Positions 1 through 10,000 of a DNA stretch of 64,000 nt are shown one piece after another. How positions within the stretch are numbered: the stretch's first letter is position 1; each line of letters opens with the position of its first letter. The stretch comes from Nicotiana tabacum. Lineage: Eukaryota; Streptophyta; Magnoliopsida; Solanales; Solanaceae. The stretch is taken from NCBI RefSeq assembly GCF_000715075.1, contig NC_134097.1:63831190-63895189 (forward strand), written 5' to 3'. Made by a program: the position numbers and the translations under genes. The notes beneath the pieces were generated by a model, which was not told the origin of the DNA, searched no databases, and saw only the letters and a program-made list of their open reading frames with translations.

Positions 1-602
1 TTTTATCACTTCCAAAATCAAAAAAAAGAGAAGGTATTTATTTTAAAAAAAAAACGGAAAATTCATAATTCAAAAAAAAAATGTATTGTTTCTTTCGTAG
101 TACCCCTTTTGTAAATTCAGACTAATAGTCCAAATATTTCCTAAAAAAAAAATAATAAATATTTTCTTTAGTCTTTATCTCTTTTCAAAAAGAAAAAAAA
201 TATATAAAAACGTATTCTTGATTTCTAGGTTTATTCGATTCTTCTATTTACGGTACGCCCGAACTACGCCGGTTTGATTCTCACCGGATGTGAGATACGT
301 AGGCAACCCTCGTCGGGTTCAACCCCATTTTGCTAAAATAGCCAAAATCAATAAAAAAAAGAGAGTCGTAAATAAATCGGGTGACGCTGTTTTGTCATAA
401 ATAGCCGAATATTCCCGAAAGGGACGCTGGAAGGCCGACTTTGCATAAACAGTCACCTTTGGGTCTTGTTTAGCATTTTTATCCAATAGACCCACACAGC
501 CTTGAAATCTTCATCCCCGAAGTGTTTAAAGGCCGTGTTCAAACTTGATCCCCTTTGTAAAAATACTTTTTGAGTCAGTCATTTTTAAAATCACCTTAAT
601 AA
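1..602 (+). other. E7 5' untranslated leader, A/T-rich
   Basis: No ORF. Long A-runs and AT-rich sequence (1-240 and around 349-365) surround one copy of the conserved three-stem motif. No primer-binding site of the Ogre type is visible, so the 5' LTR ends left of the window. Confidence 0.6.
261..319 (+). other. Three-stem structured motif, copy 1
   Basis: GAACTACG opens the motif. P1 pairs CTACG (264-268) with CGTAG (298-302). P2 pairs TCTCAC (279-284) with GTGAGA (290-295) over a 5-nt loop. P3 pairs AACCC (305-309) with GGGTT (315-319) over TCGTC. The fixed blocks TGATTC and GATACGTAGGCA are shared with the other three copies, whereas the P2 and P3 stem sequences differ but still pair. It lies upstream of ORF1. 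Confidence 0.65.
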
Positions 603-2660
603 ATGTGCAGGATGAGCACGATGCAAAATGAACATTTTTCAATAATGACCAAAATCCCTGTCAAGTTACGGCTATGGTGGAATGATCTAGGTGTTGGAGG
701 ACAAAATGAGGTTAAGAAATATCTGAAAGGTTTTGTGGGTTTATTGGAAATCCAGCTTCGGGGAGATATCATAAGAGCTTTGGTTACCTATTGGGACCCG
801 GCGCACAATGTTTTCCATTTCTCTGATTTTGAACTCACCCCGACTTTGGAGGAAATGGCCGGATACATCGGGAATACTGAACTTCCTTTGAGGGAAAAAT
901 ACTTGGTCGCCCCGAGAATCGTCACGGTACATCGGTTCCTAGATTCATTGAAGATACCTAGAACAGTCCACAACTCGGATCTGGCAGCCGGATTTTGTAC
1001 TCCATGCTTCATATATGATCGATACGGTCATGAGGGGGGATTCAATAATCCGATCAACAAACTATGCAGCAAAGGAGTTCGTCACAAGTGGGACGAGCAC
1101 AGACGGGTAGCGTTCATGATAATGTTCCTGGGCCTTCTGGTATTTCCAAGGAAAGATGGAAACATCGATTTGAAGATATCTGGGGTCGTCAGCACTTTAC
1201 TCACGCAAAGTGACAGTACTCTCGCGCCAATGGTGGTATCTGACATCTTTCGGGCTCTTACAGTTTGTAAAGCTGGGGAAAGTTTCTTCGAAGGTTGTAA
1301 CTTGCTCCTACAGATATGGATGACCGAGCACCTCTGCCATCATTCCGAGATTTTAAGCCATGGTTCCCCGGAAAAGACCCGCATAGAAGAATCTTACACG
1401 AGAACCAAAGAGATCATTTTGCCCAAAGGAGTCCTGGCGTGGACTTCGTTCTTTCAAGCTCTTACTGCCAGCCAAATACAATGGACGCTAGGATGGTTGC
1501 CCGTCGGTGAGATCTTATATATGTCGGCAGCCAAAACTCATTTCTTGCTGATGGGGCTTAAGAGCGTTCAACCTTACGCACCCGGCCGAGTTTTGAGACA
1601 ATTCGGAAGATGCCAGACAGTACCTCACGAGGAAGATCTTAGTGCTCAAGCAGTTGAGATAAGTCCTAACGGACAGTTCCCAGAAGCAAAGATTCGCCAA
1701 ATCTGGAATGAGAGTCAACATTTGAAATCAGATACTTGCGTGCGGGATCGAGCCAAAGGGGAAACGGCGCCAGGTTACCTTGCATGGTATAGAAGGGAAC
1801 TCGAGCATGAAAGGCCAGCTAAGAGACCCCACATCCGGAATTTCACCGAGTCATCGCAAAGGCATTGGGATTGGTTAGCAAAGGAAAGAGGCTATTGTGC
1901 CGAAATCAGCAGGTTAAAGCAACAAGTAGAAGGCATGAAATACGAGCACAACGTGCAAATTGACACCGATCTGGGAGAGCGGAACAGGTTAATTCAAGAA
2001 AATGAAATGCTCAGAGCCCAGATCAAACAGATAAGGTTGGATGCAGACAAACAACCAAGGCGTCGATCAGACGAGCACCTGATAAAAAGGCTAAAAAGCG
2101 AGATCAGAGAATGGCAAGATGGTTTGGAGAAGTCTGAAGACGTCATAGCAGAGCTCAAAGCGCAGTGGGATAATAGAGCAGATAAGCATCACAGATACCT
2201 GAACCAATTAGAAGGCGACCACGAGAAAACCGTTGCTAAGATAAAGAGAGAGATGGCTGCACTTGAGATCAAAGCGGTTAAGCAGGCCAAGGATTTCCAA
2301 ATTGAGAGCAGATACTAGTACGACTCAATGGCCCAGATGAAGATGGAAGTACGGCGATTGAAGCATCAGCATATACAGGATACTCAAGTATTCGAGATAT
2401 GTAGCGATCAGATAAAATGCCTACTCATAGAAAAGAAGCAAACCAGAGATAGGATCAAGGCCATTGCCCATGCCATCACCAGACGATGTCTACGATGTGA
2501 GAACATGTCCAGCGTTACCGTCCTCTCGGCAGTAATGGGTTATGTCAAGCAGACTATGCATGAGCTGGAGCAACTTGAGAGGGATCTCACACCTAGGACC
2601 GCGGCAAGGCCGAACGATGCCCCGCGGACACCAATTTTCAAAACCATAATGCACTCATAG
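603..2660 (+). CDS. E7 ORF1: plant-mobile-like domain plus coiled coil, interrupted by one in-frame TAG
   Basis: Extra ORF upstream of gag, typical of Ogre/Tat elements; its function is unknown. Residues about 20-390 (from LRLWWNDLGVGG through WDPAHNVFHFSDFELTPTLEE) look like the plant-mobile/DUF7745-type domain of transposon proteins. From about residue 420 the sequence is Lys/Glu/Arg-rich with heptad-like spacing, predicting a long coiled coil. The frame stops at TAG 2316-2318 (after 571 codons), then resumes without a frame change: the codons up to the ATG at 2328 and the 110 codons to 2660 continue the same coiled-coil composition. A full product would be about 685 aa. The TAG is either a recent point mutation or a readthrough site. 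The ATG at 603 has an alternative at 612. Confidence is high that it is an element ORF, low on role. Confidence 0.8.
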
Positions 2661-3309
2661 TTCAAGCCTGTATCTTAGCATCTCCTGCCTGTTTTTTTTT
2701 CCATCAGGGTGATTTTTAGTCTATTTTTGAGTCTAGGTTTATTTTCAAAGTTTGCCTTTTCTTTTGCAGAATGTAGTTTGTAATAGACTGCTTCAACAAT
2801 AAAGAGTTTGTTTCTTTTACGCTCATTTGTGTATTTCGAACTACGTAACGATCTGATTCACGTAGGCATCGTGATACGTAGGCAATCCTCATCGGATCCG
2901 GTCGCATTTCTTTTACTGCAAAATAAAAAAAAACATAAAAGAAAAAATAAAAAAAAAAAGAAAAGAAAGAAAAGAAAAACTAATAAAAAAAATAAAAATA
3001 AATAAATAATAAAAAAAAGAAAACTAATAAAAAACGCCGGAATGATGCATGCTCTCGTAGAAAACACATAGTGATCCACTTAACTGAATAGGTGCATCAT
3101 GCCCAACGTGAGATTAACTATCTGTTATTTGCTGCAAATTAACCGTGCGTTTGTCATTGAGCATTTCCAGGGTTTTTTGAAAAGACGGTTGGTTTGGTGA
3201 AAGTCTGGCCTCGCACTCATATTTCACGAGGTCAAGGAGAAGTGTTCAACTACCTGTTGTCAGGGCCAGAAGTAGTACTCACACTTACTTCACCAGGTCA
3301 AAAGGAAGT
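2661..3309 (+). other. E7 spacer between ORF1 and gag
   Basis: Non-coding. It holds copy 2 of the three-stem motif and then a strongly A-biased purine tract (about 2921-3034) made of A-runs with G and occasional T or C, about 270 nt upstream of the gag ATG. Minus-strand ORFs here translate to poly-Phe/Leu and are composition artefacts. Confidence 0.7.
2839..2897 (+). other. Three-stem structured motif, copy 2
   Basis: P1 pairs CTACGT (2841-2846) with ACGTAG (2876-2881). P2 pairs TCACG (2858-2862) with CGTGA (2870-2874). P3 pairs ATCC (2885-2888) with GGAT (2894-2897) over a TCATC loop. The TGATTC and GATACGTAGGCA blocks are conserved, with P2 and P3 sequences different from copy 1. It lies between ORF1 and gag. 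Confidence 0.65.
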
Positions 3310-6300
3310 GTGGAAATGTCTTCAGAAATTCCATTGCAAACAATCCCTGTTTCCGAGGAAAGCTCGATCTCAGCCGTCCTCACACCTGAATCCGCAACTG
3401 CGGAAGAAAATAGAATCCTACGGCTCCGCATGTTGGAAATGCTGGACGACTGGAATAATGGGAAAGAGCCGCCAAGTGTCGTCCCCGGATTCCCTGAATT
3501 ATTCTCCAGGTCAAGTGGGACTTCTAATGTTCCTATAAATTATCCTGCCACCCCATTCGGGTACCCAGCCACCTCAGCCTTCTCCGCTGGATCGCCTTCT
3601 GAACCTCATCCCCGAATGTCGGCCACTGATGCAAGCATGAACATCTTTACTGCATCGCCTTGCCCAGTTACGACACAGCCTACCATGTACAGGCCAAGCT
3701 TTGACTCATCCTCTTTTACATTCCAAGCACCATCGCTCTCAATGGAACCAACTAGGTTCGCTACCAGTACTAATCCTTTACCGCCTCAGTGCGAGCTCGC
3801 ACCAGGGCAGGATCAGAACCCCAGATTTGTAGAACAAAATGAGATCGCCAAAAGGATGAGAAGCCTTGAACAAAGTCTGAAGAATATGCAAGGATTGAGC
3901 GGACAAAAGAGCGTCTCTTATGCCGACCTGTTCATATTCCCTCACATGCACCTGCCAATGGGTTTCAAGACCCCCAAGTTCGAGAAATACGATGGGCACG
4001 GTGACCCCATTGCACATCTTAAGAAATACTGCAACCAATTGCGGGGAGCCGGCGGAAAAGAAGAACTGCTAATGGCATATTTTGGGGAAAGCCTAGTAGG
4101 GATAGCTTCGGAATGGTATATGGATCAGGAAATGTCCCGATGGCATATATGGGATGATCTCGCCAGAGATTTTGTAAAACAATTCCAGTATAACATCGAC
4201 ATTGCGCCAGACCGAAACTCTCTGTCGAATTTGAAGAAGAAGCCTTCGGAAAGCTTTAGAGAGTATGCTATTAAGTGGCGTGAACAGGTGTCGAGAGTGA
4301 AGCCTCCCATGGATGAAGTGGAAATGGTCACTACCTTTCTCCAGGCCCAAGAGTCTGACTATTTCCAAAACATAATGTCGGCCATGGGTAAGCCATTCGC
4401 GGAAACGATCAAGATTGGAGAGATGGTGGAAAATGGTTTGAAAACGGGTAGGATTCTGAGTCAAGCAGCCATAAGGGCAACTTCCCAGGCCGTCCAAAGC
4501 GGGTCTGGAGGAACGACAAAGGGGAAGAAGAAAGAAGAAACGACTATGGCAGCCTCTGAAGCAAGGGAGTATCGTTATCCCAGGCCCCATTTTCCGGAAA
4601 GAGCCCCACACCACTACTACTCCCACTCAAATTTGGCATATGCTCATCAACCTTATATGGTCATGAATGCCCAACCTTATAACCATCCACCACAACAAGT
4701 CAACCGAGGCCCAGCTCCACCGCCCAGAAATCAGCCTCCTTACCGCAACCACTATAACCCACAACCCCCGCAGAATAACTACCGCCCCCAGGAGCCACCT
4801 CGACGGCGGACTTTCACGCCTATCGGTGAACAATACTCTACTTTGTTCCCTAAGCTAGTCCAGTTGGGTTTCTTGCAACCAATCCCCCAAACGAGGCAAA
4901 ACCCAACATCACCTTCTTACAAAGCCGGAGTCAGATGCGCTTATCATTCAGGGGCCGAGGGACATGATACAAATGACTGCTGGTCATTGAAGAGAGTGGT
5001 CGAAAATTTGATAGAACAGGGGAAAATAGTGCTAAGGGACGAGGAGATCCCGAATGTAACTAACAATCCATTACCCGCTCACAATAATGGGCCGCTGATC
5101 GGAATGATTTGTGAAGACAAAGAGTTCGACCCTGCTTTGAAAGCCATAATTGCCATTGTCGACACGGGAAAGAGGCCCGAAATAGACCAGAAACCAGAAA
5201 AGGGGGAAGGGGTCAAGGCTATAAAGAACAAGCCTGAAAAGAAGGTAGAGAAGAAAGTGGTACCTGTAAAAAATGAAGTTCTTTACATACCACGAGGTCG
5301 AGCTGAAAAGGCGCAGAACTTCGGGATCAAAAAGACAAAACCTATGTACGTGCCAAAAGGAGCCTATGTGGTCCGGGGGACGATTCAACCACCTCGGCTG
5401 AATGAGCCAGTGGTTATCGGACGTGTGCCACAAAAGCCAATGACCAACCCGTCCACAGTACCGTGGAATTATCAAAAGACTTTGGTAATGTACAAAGGTA
5501 AAGAGGTCACGGGAGAACTTCCAGAAAATACTTTCATTGGAGGGTACTCAAATACCCAAGAACTGAACAACGCCACACAAAGGCGCTTCCCTCCAAAGAA
5601 GCCCGTGAGTGTTGAAGAAGCGGAAGTGTTCTTCCAACAAATGAAGATGCCAGATTACGAAGTGATAGATCAGCTGCGCAAGCACCCTGAGCAAGTATCC
5701 ATGCTGTCATTATTAATGAGGTCAACTGAGCATCAAAAAATCCTGCTGAAAACCCTGAATGAAGCATATGTACCAGTTGAAACTTCGGTGGAGCAACTAG
5801 AGCGGATGACAGAAAGATTCTTCGCCGTCAACCAAATCTCTTTCAGCAAGAATGATTTACCCCCGGAAGGAGCGGCACACAATAAGGCTTTGCATCTAAC
5901 AGTTAAATGCGAAGATTATTATGTCAAGCGGGTAATGTTGGATGGAGGCTCAGGCGTTGACATTTGCCCGCTCTCCACGCTACAAAGGATGGAAATTGGG
6001 ACCGGAAGAATCCGACCCAACGATGTCTGCGTAAGAGCTTTCGACGGCATCAAGAGAGATACCATGGGAGAAATAGACCTGCTGCTGGTCATGGGACCAG
6101 TCGAATTTCGAGTAACCTTCCAGGTGATCGACATGGACACATCCTACAATTTTCTCCTTGGCAGACCTTGGATCCATGCGGCAGGAGCCGTGCCTTCCAC
6201 TCTTCACCAGATGGTAAAGTTCGGGCATGAAGACCAAGAGATCGTGGTCCATGGGGAAGATGAGCATGCCATTTATCGGGACCCATCCATCCTGTACCTC

Positions 6301-6846
6301 GAACCGAGAGAAGGAAGTGAGCATACGGTCTATCAAGCTTTCGAGGTTGTACTAGCAGAGCAGCACGAAGAGGGAATACCTTGCCCCCAGCCTTTCTTGT
6401 CTAACGCCTCGGTCATGGTGGCTAAAGAGATGATCCGGCACGGATTTAGGCCAGGAAAGGGACTTGGACGAACCCTTCAGGGAATAACAGAACCCATTAC
6501 TTTGCCAGTCATCAAGAAACCTTTTGGACTAGGTTTCAAACCTACTCCAGCAGACGAAGAACGGGCAAAGAAAAGGAGAAATGAGGGTTGGAAATTACCT
6601 CAACCACTGCCGGATTTATATGCAACTTTCATCAGGCCAAGGTACGCTGAAGAAGAAGATGATGAGGTCTTCACAGCTGAGGAGATCGAGGAGATATGTG
6701 GGGCAATGAGAGAGATGCTTTACGAGGTCCACATGGTTCAACCAGGTGAAGGCACAAGCACTGCTGAGATGCTGTACATGGGACCGAACGCCCAACTCCA
6801 AAACTGGGAGGCTACGTCATTCCCGACTAGACGGAAGTCCGGGTAG
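3310..6846 (+). CDS. gag-pro: E7 gag-protease polyprotein with G-patch
   Basis: Capsid/nucleocapsid and protease precursor of E7, 1178 aa, uninterrupted. Residues 1-180 are Pro/Ser/Thr-rich. About 217-376 is a retrotransposon gag domain (starting MGFKTPKFEKYDGHGDP). About 400-530 is basic, Pro/Tyr/Asn-rich. C543-X2-H546-X5-H552-X4-C557 is a zinc-knuckle variant with His replacing the second Cys. The protease active site is D878-GGSG rather than DTG/DSG, and the usual second motif is FLLGRPW near 948. Residues about 1042-1078 form a G-patch (IRHGFRPGKGLG), after which an acidic tail ends at TAG 6844-6846. Another ATG exists at 3316; 3310 is the first in this frame. The terminal codons overlap a possible splice donor that would connect to pol. 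Confidence 0.9.
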   Translation: MEMSSEIPLQTIPVSEESSISAVLTPESATAEENRILRLRMLEMLDDWNNGKEPPSVVPGFPELFSRSSGTSNVPINYPATPFGYPATSAFSAGSPSEPHPRMSATDASMNIFTASPCPVTTQPTMYRPSFDSSSFTFQAPSLSMEPTRFATSTNPLPPQCELAPGQDQNPRFVEQNEIAKRMRSLEQSLKNMQGLSGQKSVSYADLFIFPHMHLPMGFKTPKFEKYDGHGDPIAHLKKYCNQLRGAGGKEELLMAYFGESLVGIASEWYMDQEMSRWHIWDDLARDFVKQFQYNIDIAPDRNSLSNLKKKPSESFREYAIKWREQVSRVKPPMDEVEMVTTFLQAQESDYFQNIMSAMGKPFAETIKIGEMVENGLKTGRILSQAAIRATSQAVQSGSGGTTKGKKKEETTMAASEAREYRYPRPHFPERAPHHYYSHSNLAYAHQPYMVMNAQPYNHPPQQVNRGPAPPPRNQPPYRNHYNPQPPQNNYRPQEPPRRRTFTPIGEQYSTLFPKLVQLGFLQPIPQTRQNPTSPSYKAGVRCAYHSGAEGHDTNDCWSLKRVVENLIEQGKIVLRDEEIPNVTNNPLPAHNNGPLIGMICEDKEFDPALKAIIAIVDTGKRPEIDQKPEKGEGVKAIKNKPEKKVEKKVVPVKNEVLYIPRGRAEKAQNFGIKKTKPMYVPKGAYVVRGTIQPPRLNEPVVIGRVPQKPMTNPSTVPWNYQKTLVMYKGKEVTGELPENTFIGGYSNTQELNNATQRRFPPKKPVSVEEAEVFFQQMKMPDYEVIDQLRKHPEQVSMLSLLMRSTEHQKILLKTLNEAYVPVETSVEQLERMTERFFAVNQISFSKNDLPPEGAAHNKALHLTVKCEDYYVKRVMLDGGSGVDICPLSTLQRMEIGTGRIRPNDVCVRAFDGIKRDTMGEIDLLLVMGPVEFRVTFQVIDMDTSYNFLLGRPWIHAAGAVPSTLHQMVKFGHEDQEIVVHGEDEHAIYRDPSILYLEPREGSEHTVYQAFEVVLAEQHEEGIPCPQPFLSNASVMVAKEMIRHGFRPGKGLGRTLQGITEPITLPVIKKPFGLGFKPTPADEERAKKRRNEGWKLPQPLPDLYATFIRPRYAEEEDDEVFTAEEIEEICGAMREMLYEVHMVQPGEGTSTAEMLYMGPNAQLQNWEATSFPTRRKSG

Positions 6847-7057
6847 ACTTGTCCTGCCACCTTTCCTGTGTCACAAGTTATCTCCGGGACATAACTTGAA
6901 CGTTTTCTTCTTTTCAATTGTTGTTTTGAATTCCTAGTTGTAAACATTGTTGTCTTCCAACTTTCCAAAGAAAATATACAAAAAAAAATCATCATTGCTT
7001 TCCTATTCTTTCTTTTGTTCTGATTTTTATTACTTTTCCTTTTATCTTCCTTTTCAG
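6843..7057 (+). other. Probable intron between gag-protease and pol of E7
   Basis: A donor-like GG/GTAGAC sits at the very end of gag (GT at 6843-6844) and an acceptor-like TTTTCAG ends at 7057 after a long pyrimidine tract (about 7010-7057). Removing these 215 nt deletes the gag stop and leaves the gag and pol frames in phase (gag frame breaks after two bases of a codon; the acceptor side begins with the third). Ogre elements are known to carry a spliced intron in this position. Splicing itself is inferred. Confidence 0.6.
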
Positions 7058-7079
7058 TCCTAATAATGCGGCTTTAAAT

Positions 7080-10000
7080 ATGACATGCTTGCGGACTTCA
7101 CGCCCAGATCACAATGAGCTATTTAACTGCGAATTAACGAACCCAGAACCAGAATATGATGCTGAAGAGGCTTTTAGGGAAATAAACCGAGAGTTGGAAT
7201 ATTTCGAGAATAAACCTAAGCCAAATCTGAATGACACTGAACCGGTAAATTTAGGAACCCCGGAAGAAATCCGGGAGACCAAGATAAGCATTCACACGGA
7301 CAAGAAAACGCGAGAGGCGATAATTCAACTTCTTTTTGAATTCAAAGATGTGTTTGCTTGGTCATATGATGACATGCCGGGACTAGGTGTTGATCTGGTG
7401 GTTCATAAATTGCCGATTCATCCTGACTGTCCTCCAGTCCAACAAAAGCAACGAAAGTTCAAAACTGAGGTCAACGACAAGATTAAAGAGGAGATCACCA
7501 AACAACTGAAAACGGGAGTGATTCGGGTAGTCCAATATACAACATGGTTGGCGAATGTGGTTCCAGTACCAAAGAAGGACGAGAAAACTCGAGTATGTGT
7601 AGATTACCGAGATTTGAACAGAGCAAGTCCTAAGGATAATTTCCCGCTGCCCAACATCCACATCCTCGTTGATAATTGTGCCAAACACGAGATACAGTCT
7701 TTTGTAGATTGTTACGCTAGGTATCATCAGGTACTGATGGATGAAGAGGACGCCGAGAAAACTACCTTCACCACGCCTTGGGGCACCTACTGTTACCGGG
7801 TCATGCCATTTGGTCTGAAGAATGCTGGGGCTACTTACATGAGGGCCATGACTGCCATTTTCCATGACATGATGCACCAGGAGATAGAGGTGTACGTGGA
7901 CGATGTGATAGTCAAGTCCAGGACGCAGGATAATCACATCCAATACTTGAGGAAATTCTTCGAGAGGCTAAGGAAGTATGACTTGAAGCTAAATCCAGCC
8001 AAATGCGCTTTCGAAGTTCTGTCGGGCAAACTTTTGGGTTTCATCGTAAGCAGGAGAGGAATCGAGCTAGATCCAACTAAGATAAAATCTATCAGAGATC
8101 TACCTCCCCCGAGAACGAAGAAAGACGTGATGAGTCTGTTGGGCAGGTTGAACTACATCAGTCGGTTTATTGCCCAGCTGACAAGCACGTGTGAGCCCAT
8201 ATTCAAGCTGTTAAGGAAAGATGCGGCGATCAAATGGACACCAGAGTGTCAAGAAGCCTTTGATAAAGTCAAAGAATACCTTTCGAATCCCCCGGTCTTG
8301 GTCCCTCCAGAACCGGGAAGGCCACTTTTCTTGTATCTGACAGTCTTGGAGAACTCTTTCGGCTGCGTCCTCGGGAAACACGACGTAACCGGAAAGAAGG
8401 AACAAGCAATCTACTACTTGAGTAAGAAATTCACCGGCTACGAGGCCAAATACACTCTGCTGGAAAGGACATGCTGCGCTCTCACATGGGTTGCTCAAAA
8501 GCTGAGACATTATCTCCAAGCCCACACTACGTTCCTCATAAGCAGGTTGGATCCTTTGAAGTATATATTTCAGAAACCAATGCCTACTGGGAGATTGGCC
8601 AAATGGCAAATCTTGCTTACGGAATTCGACGTAGTTTATGTCACTCGTACGGCAATGAAAGCCCAGGCATTAGCAGATCATTTGGCCAAAAATCTGGTCG
8701 ATGAGGAATACCAGCCATTGGATACCTACTTTCCAGATGAAGAAGTAAACACCGTAGAAGTGATCTCGGAGGAAGCTCATGTTTGGAAGATGTTTTTTGA
8801 TGGAGCCGTGAATGCCAAGGGTGTAGGGATTGGGGCAATTTTGATCTCGCCTTCCGGTCAGCATTATCCCGCCACAGCTAGACTTCGTTTCTTTTGCACA
8901 AATAATACAGCTGAGTATGAAGCCTGCATCATGGGCATGCATATGGCAATCGATCAGGATGTTGAAGACTTACTGATTATGGGAGATTCTGACTTGATCA
9001 TCCGGCAAGCTCAAGGCGAATGGGAAACTCGGGATGTCAAACTTATCCCGTACCGACAACATGTGGAGGACCTCAGCAAGCGCTTTACATCAATAGAATT
9101 CAGGTACATTCCGAGGTGTCATAATGAACTGGCAGATGCACTTGCTACTTTGGCTTCAATGCTACCCTACCCGGGCAACGCCCACGTCGATCCTTTGGAA
9201 ATCCAAATCAAGGAAAGACACGGTTACTGCAGTGTAATCGAGGCGGGATCAAATACGCAGCCTTGGTACCATGACATCAAGAAATTCCTGAAGACACAAG
9301 AATACCCCGAGCACGCTACTGTAGATCAAAAGAGGACCATTAGGCGACATGCAAGTGGTTTCTTTTTGAGCGGTGAATTGTTATATAAGAGGACCCCAGA
9401 CCTCAATCTCCTAAGATGTGTCGATATTGAGGAAGCGAGAAAAATCATGCACGAAGTACACGCAGGTGTGTGCGGACCTCACATGAACGGGTATGTCTTA
9501 GCGAAGAAGATCCTTAGAGCAGGTTATTACTGGATGACCATGGAAAAGGATTGTTTTACCTTCGTTCGGAAATGTCATCAGTGTCAGGTGCACGGTGATT
9601 TGATTCATGCACCCCCCACAGAGCTGCATCCCATGTCCGCACCTTGGCCATTTGTCGCTTGGGGCATGGACGTCATTGGACCAATTGAACCAAAGGCTTC
9701 GAATGGACACAGGTTTATACTGGTCGCCATCGATTACTTCACAAAATGGGTAGAAGCTGTCACTCTCAAGTCGGTCACTAAGAAAGCTGTGGTGGATTTT
9801 GTACACTCAAATCTTATCTGTCGCTTCGGTATTCCTGCGACTATCATTACAGATAACGCAGCGAACTTGAACAGTCACTTGATGGGAGATGTATGTGAGC
9901 AATTCAAGATAACGCATAGGAATTCCACTCCTTATCGGCCGAAAGCCAATGGTGCTGTGGAAGCTGCAAATAAAAACATCAAGAAGATTTTGAGGAAAAC

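Noticed and set aside
2858..3079. Minus-strand ORF of mainly Phe/Leu
   Set aside because: It is the complement of an A-rich purine tract; composition alone explains it.
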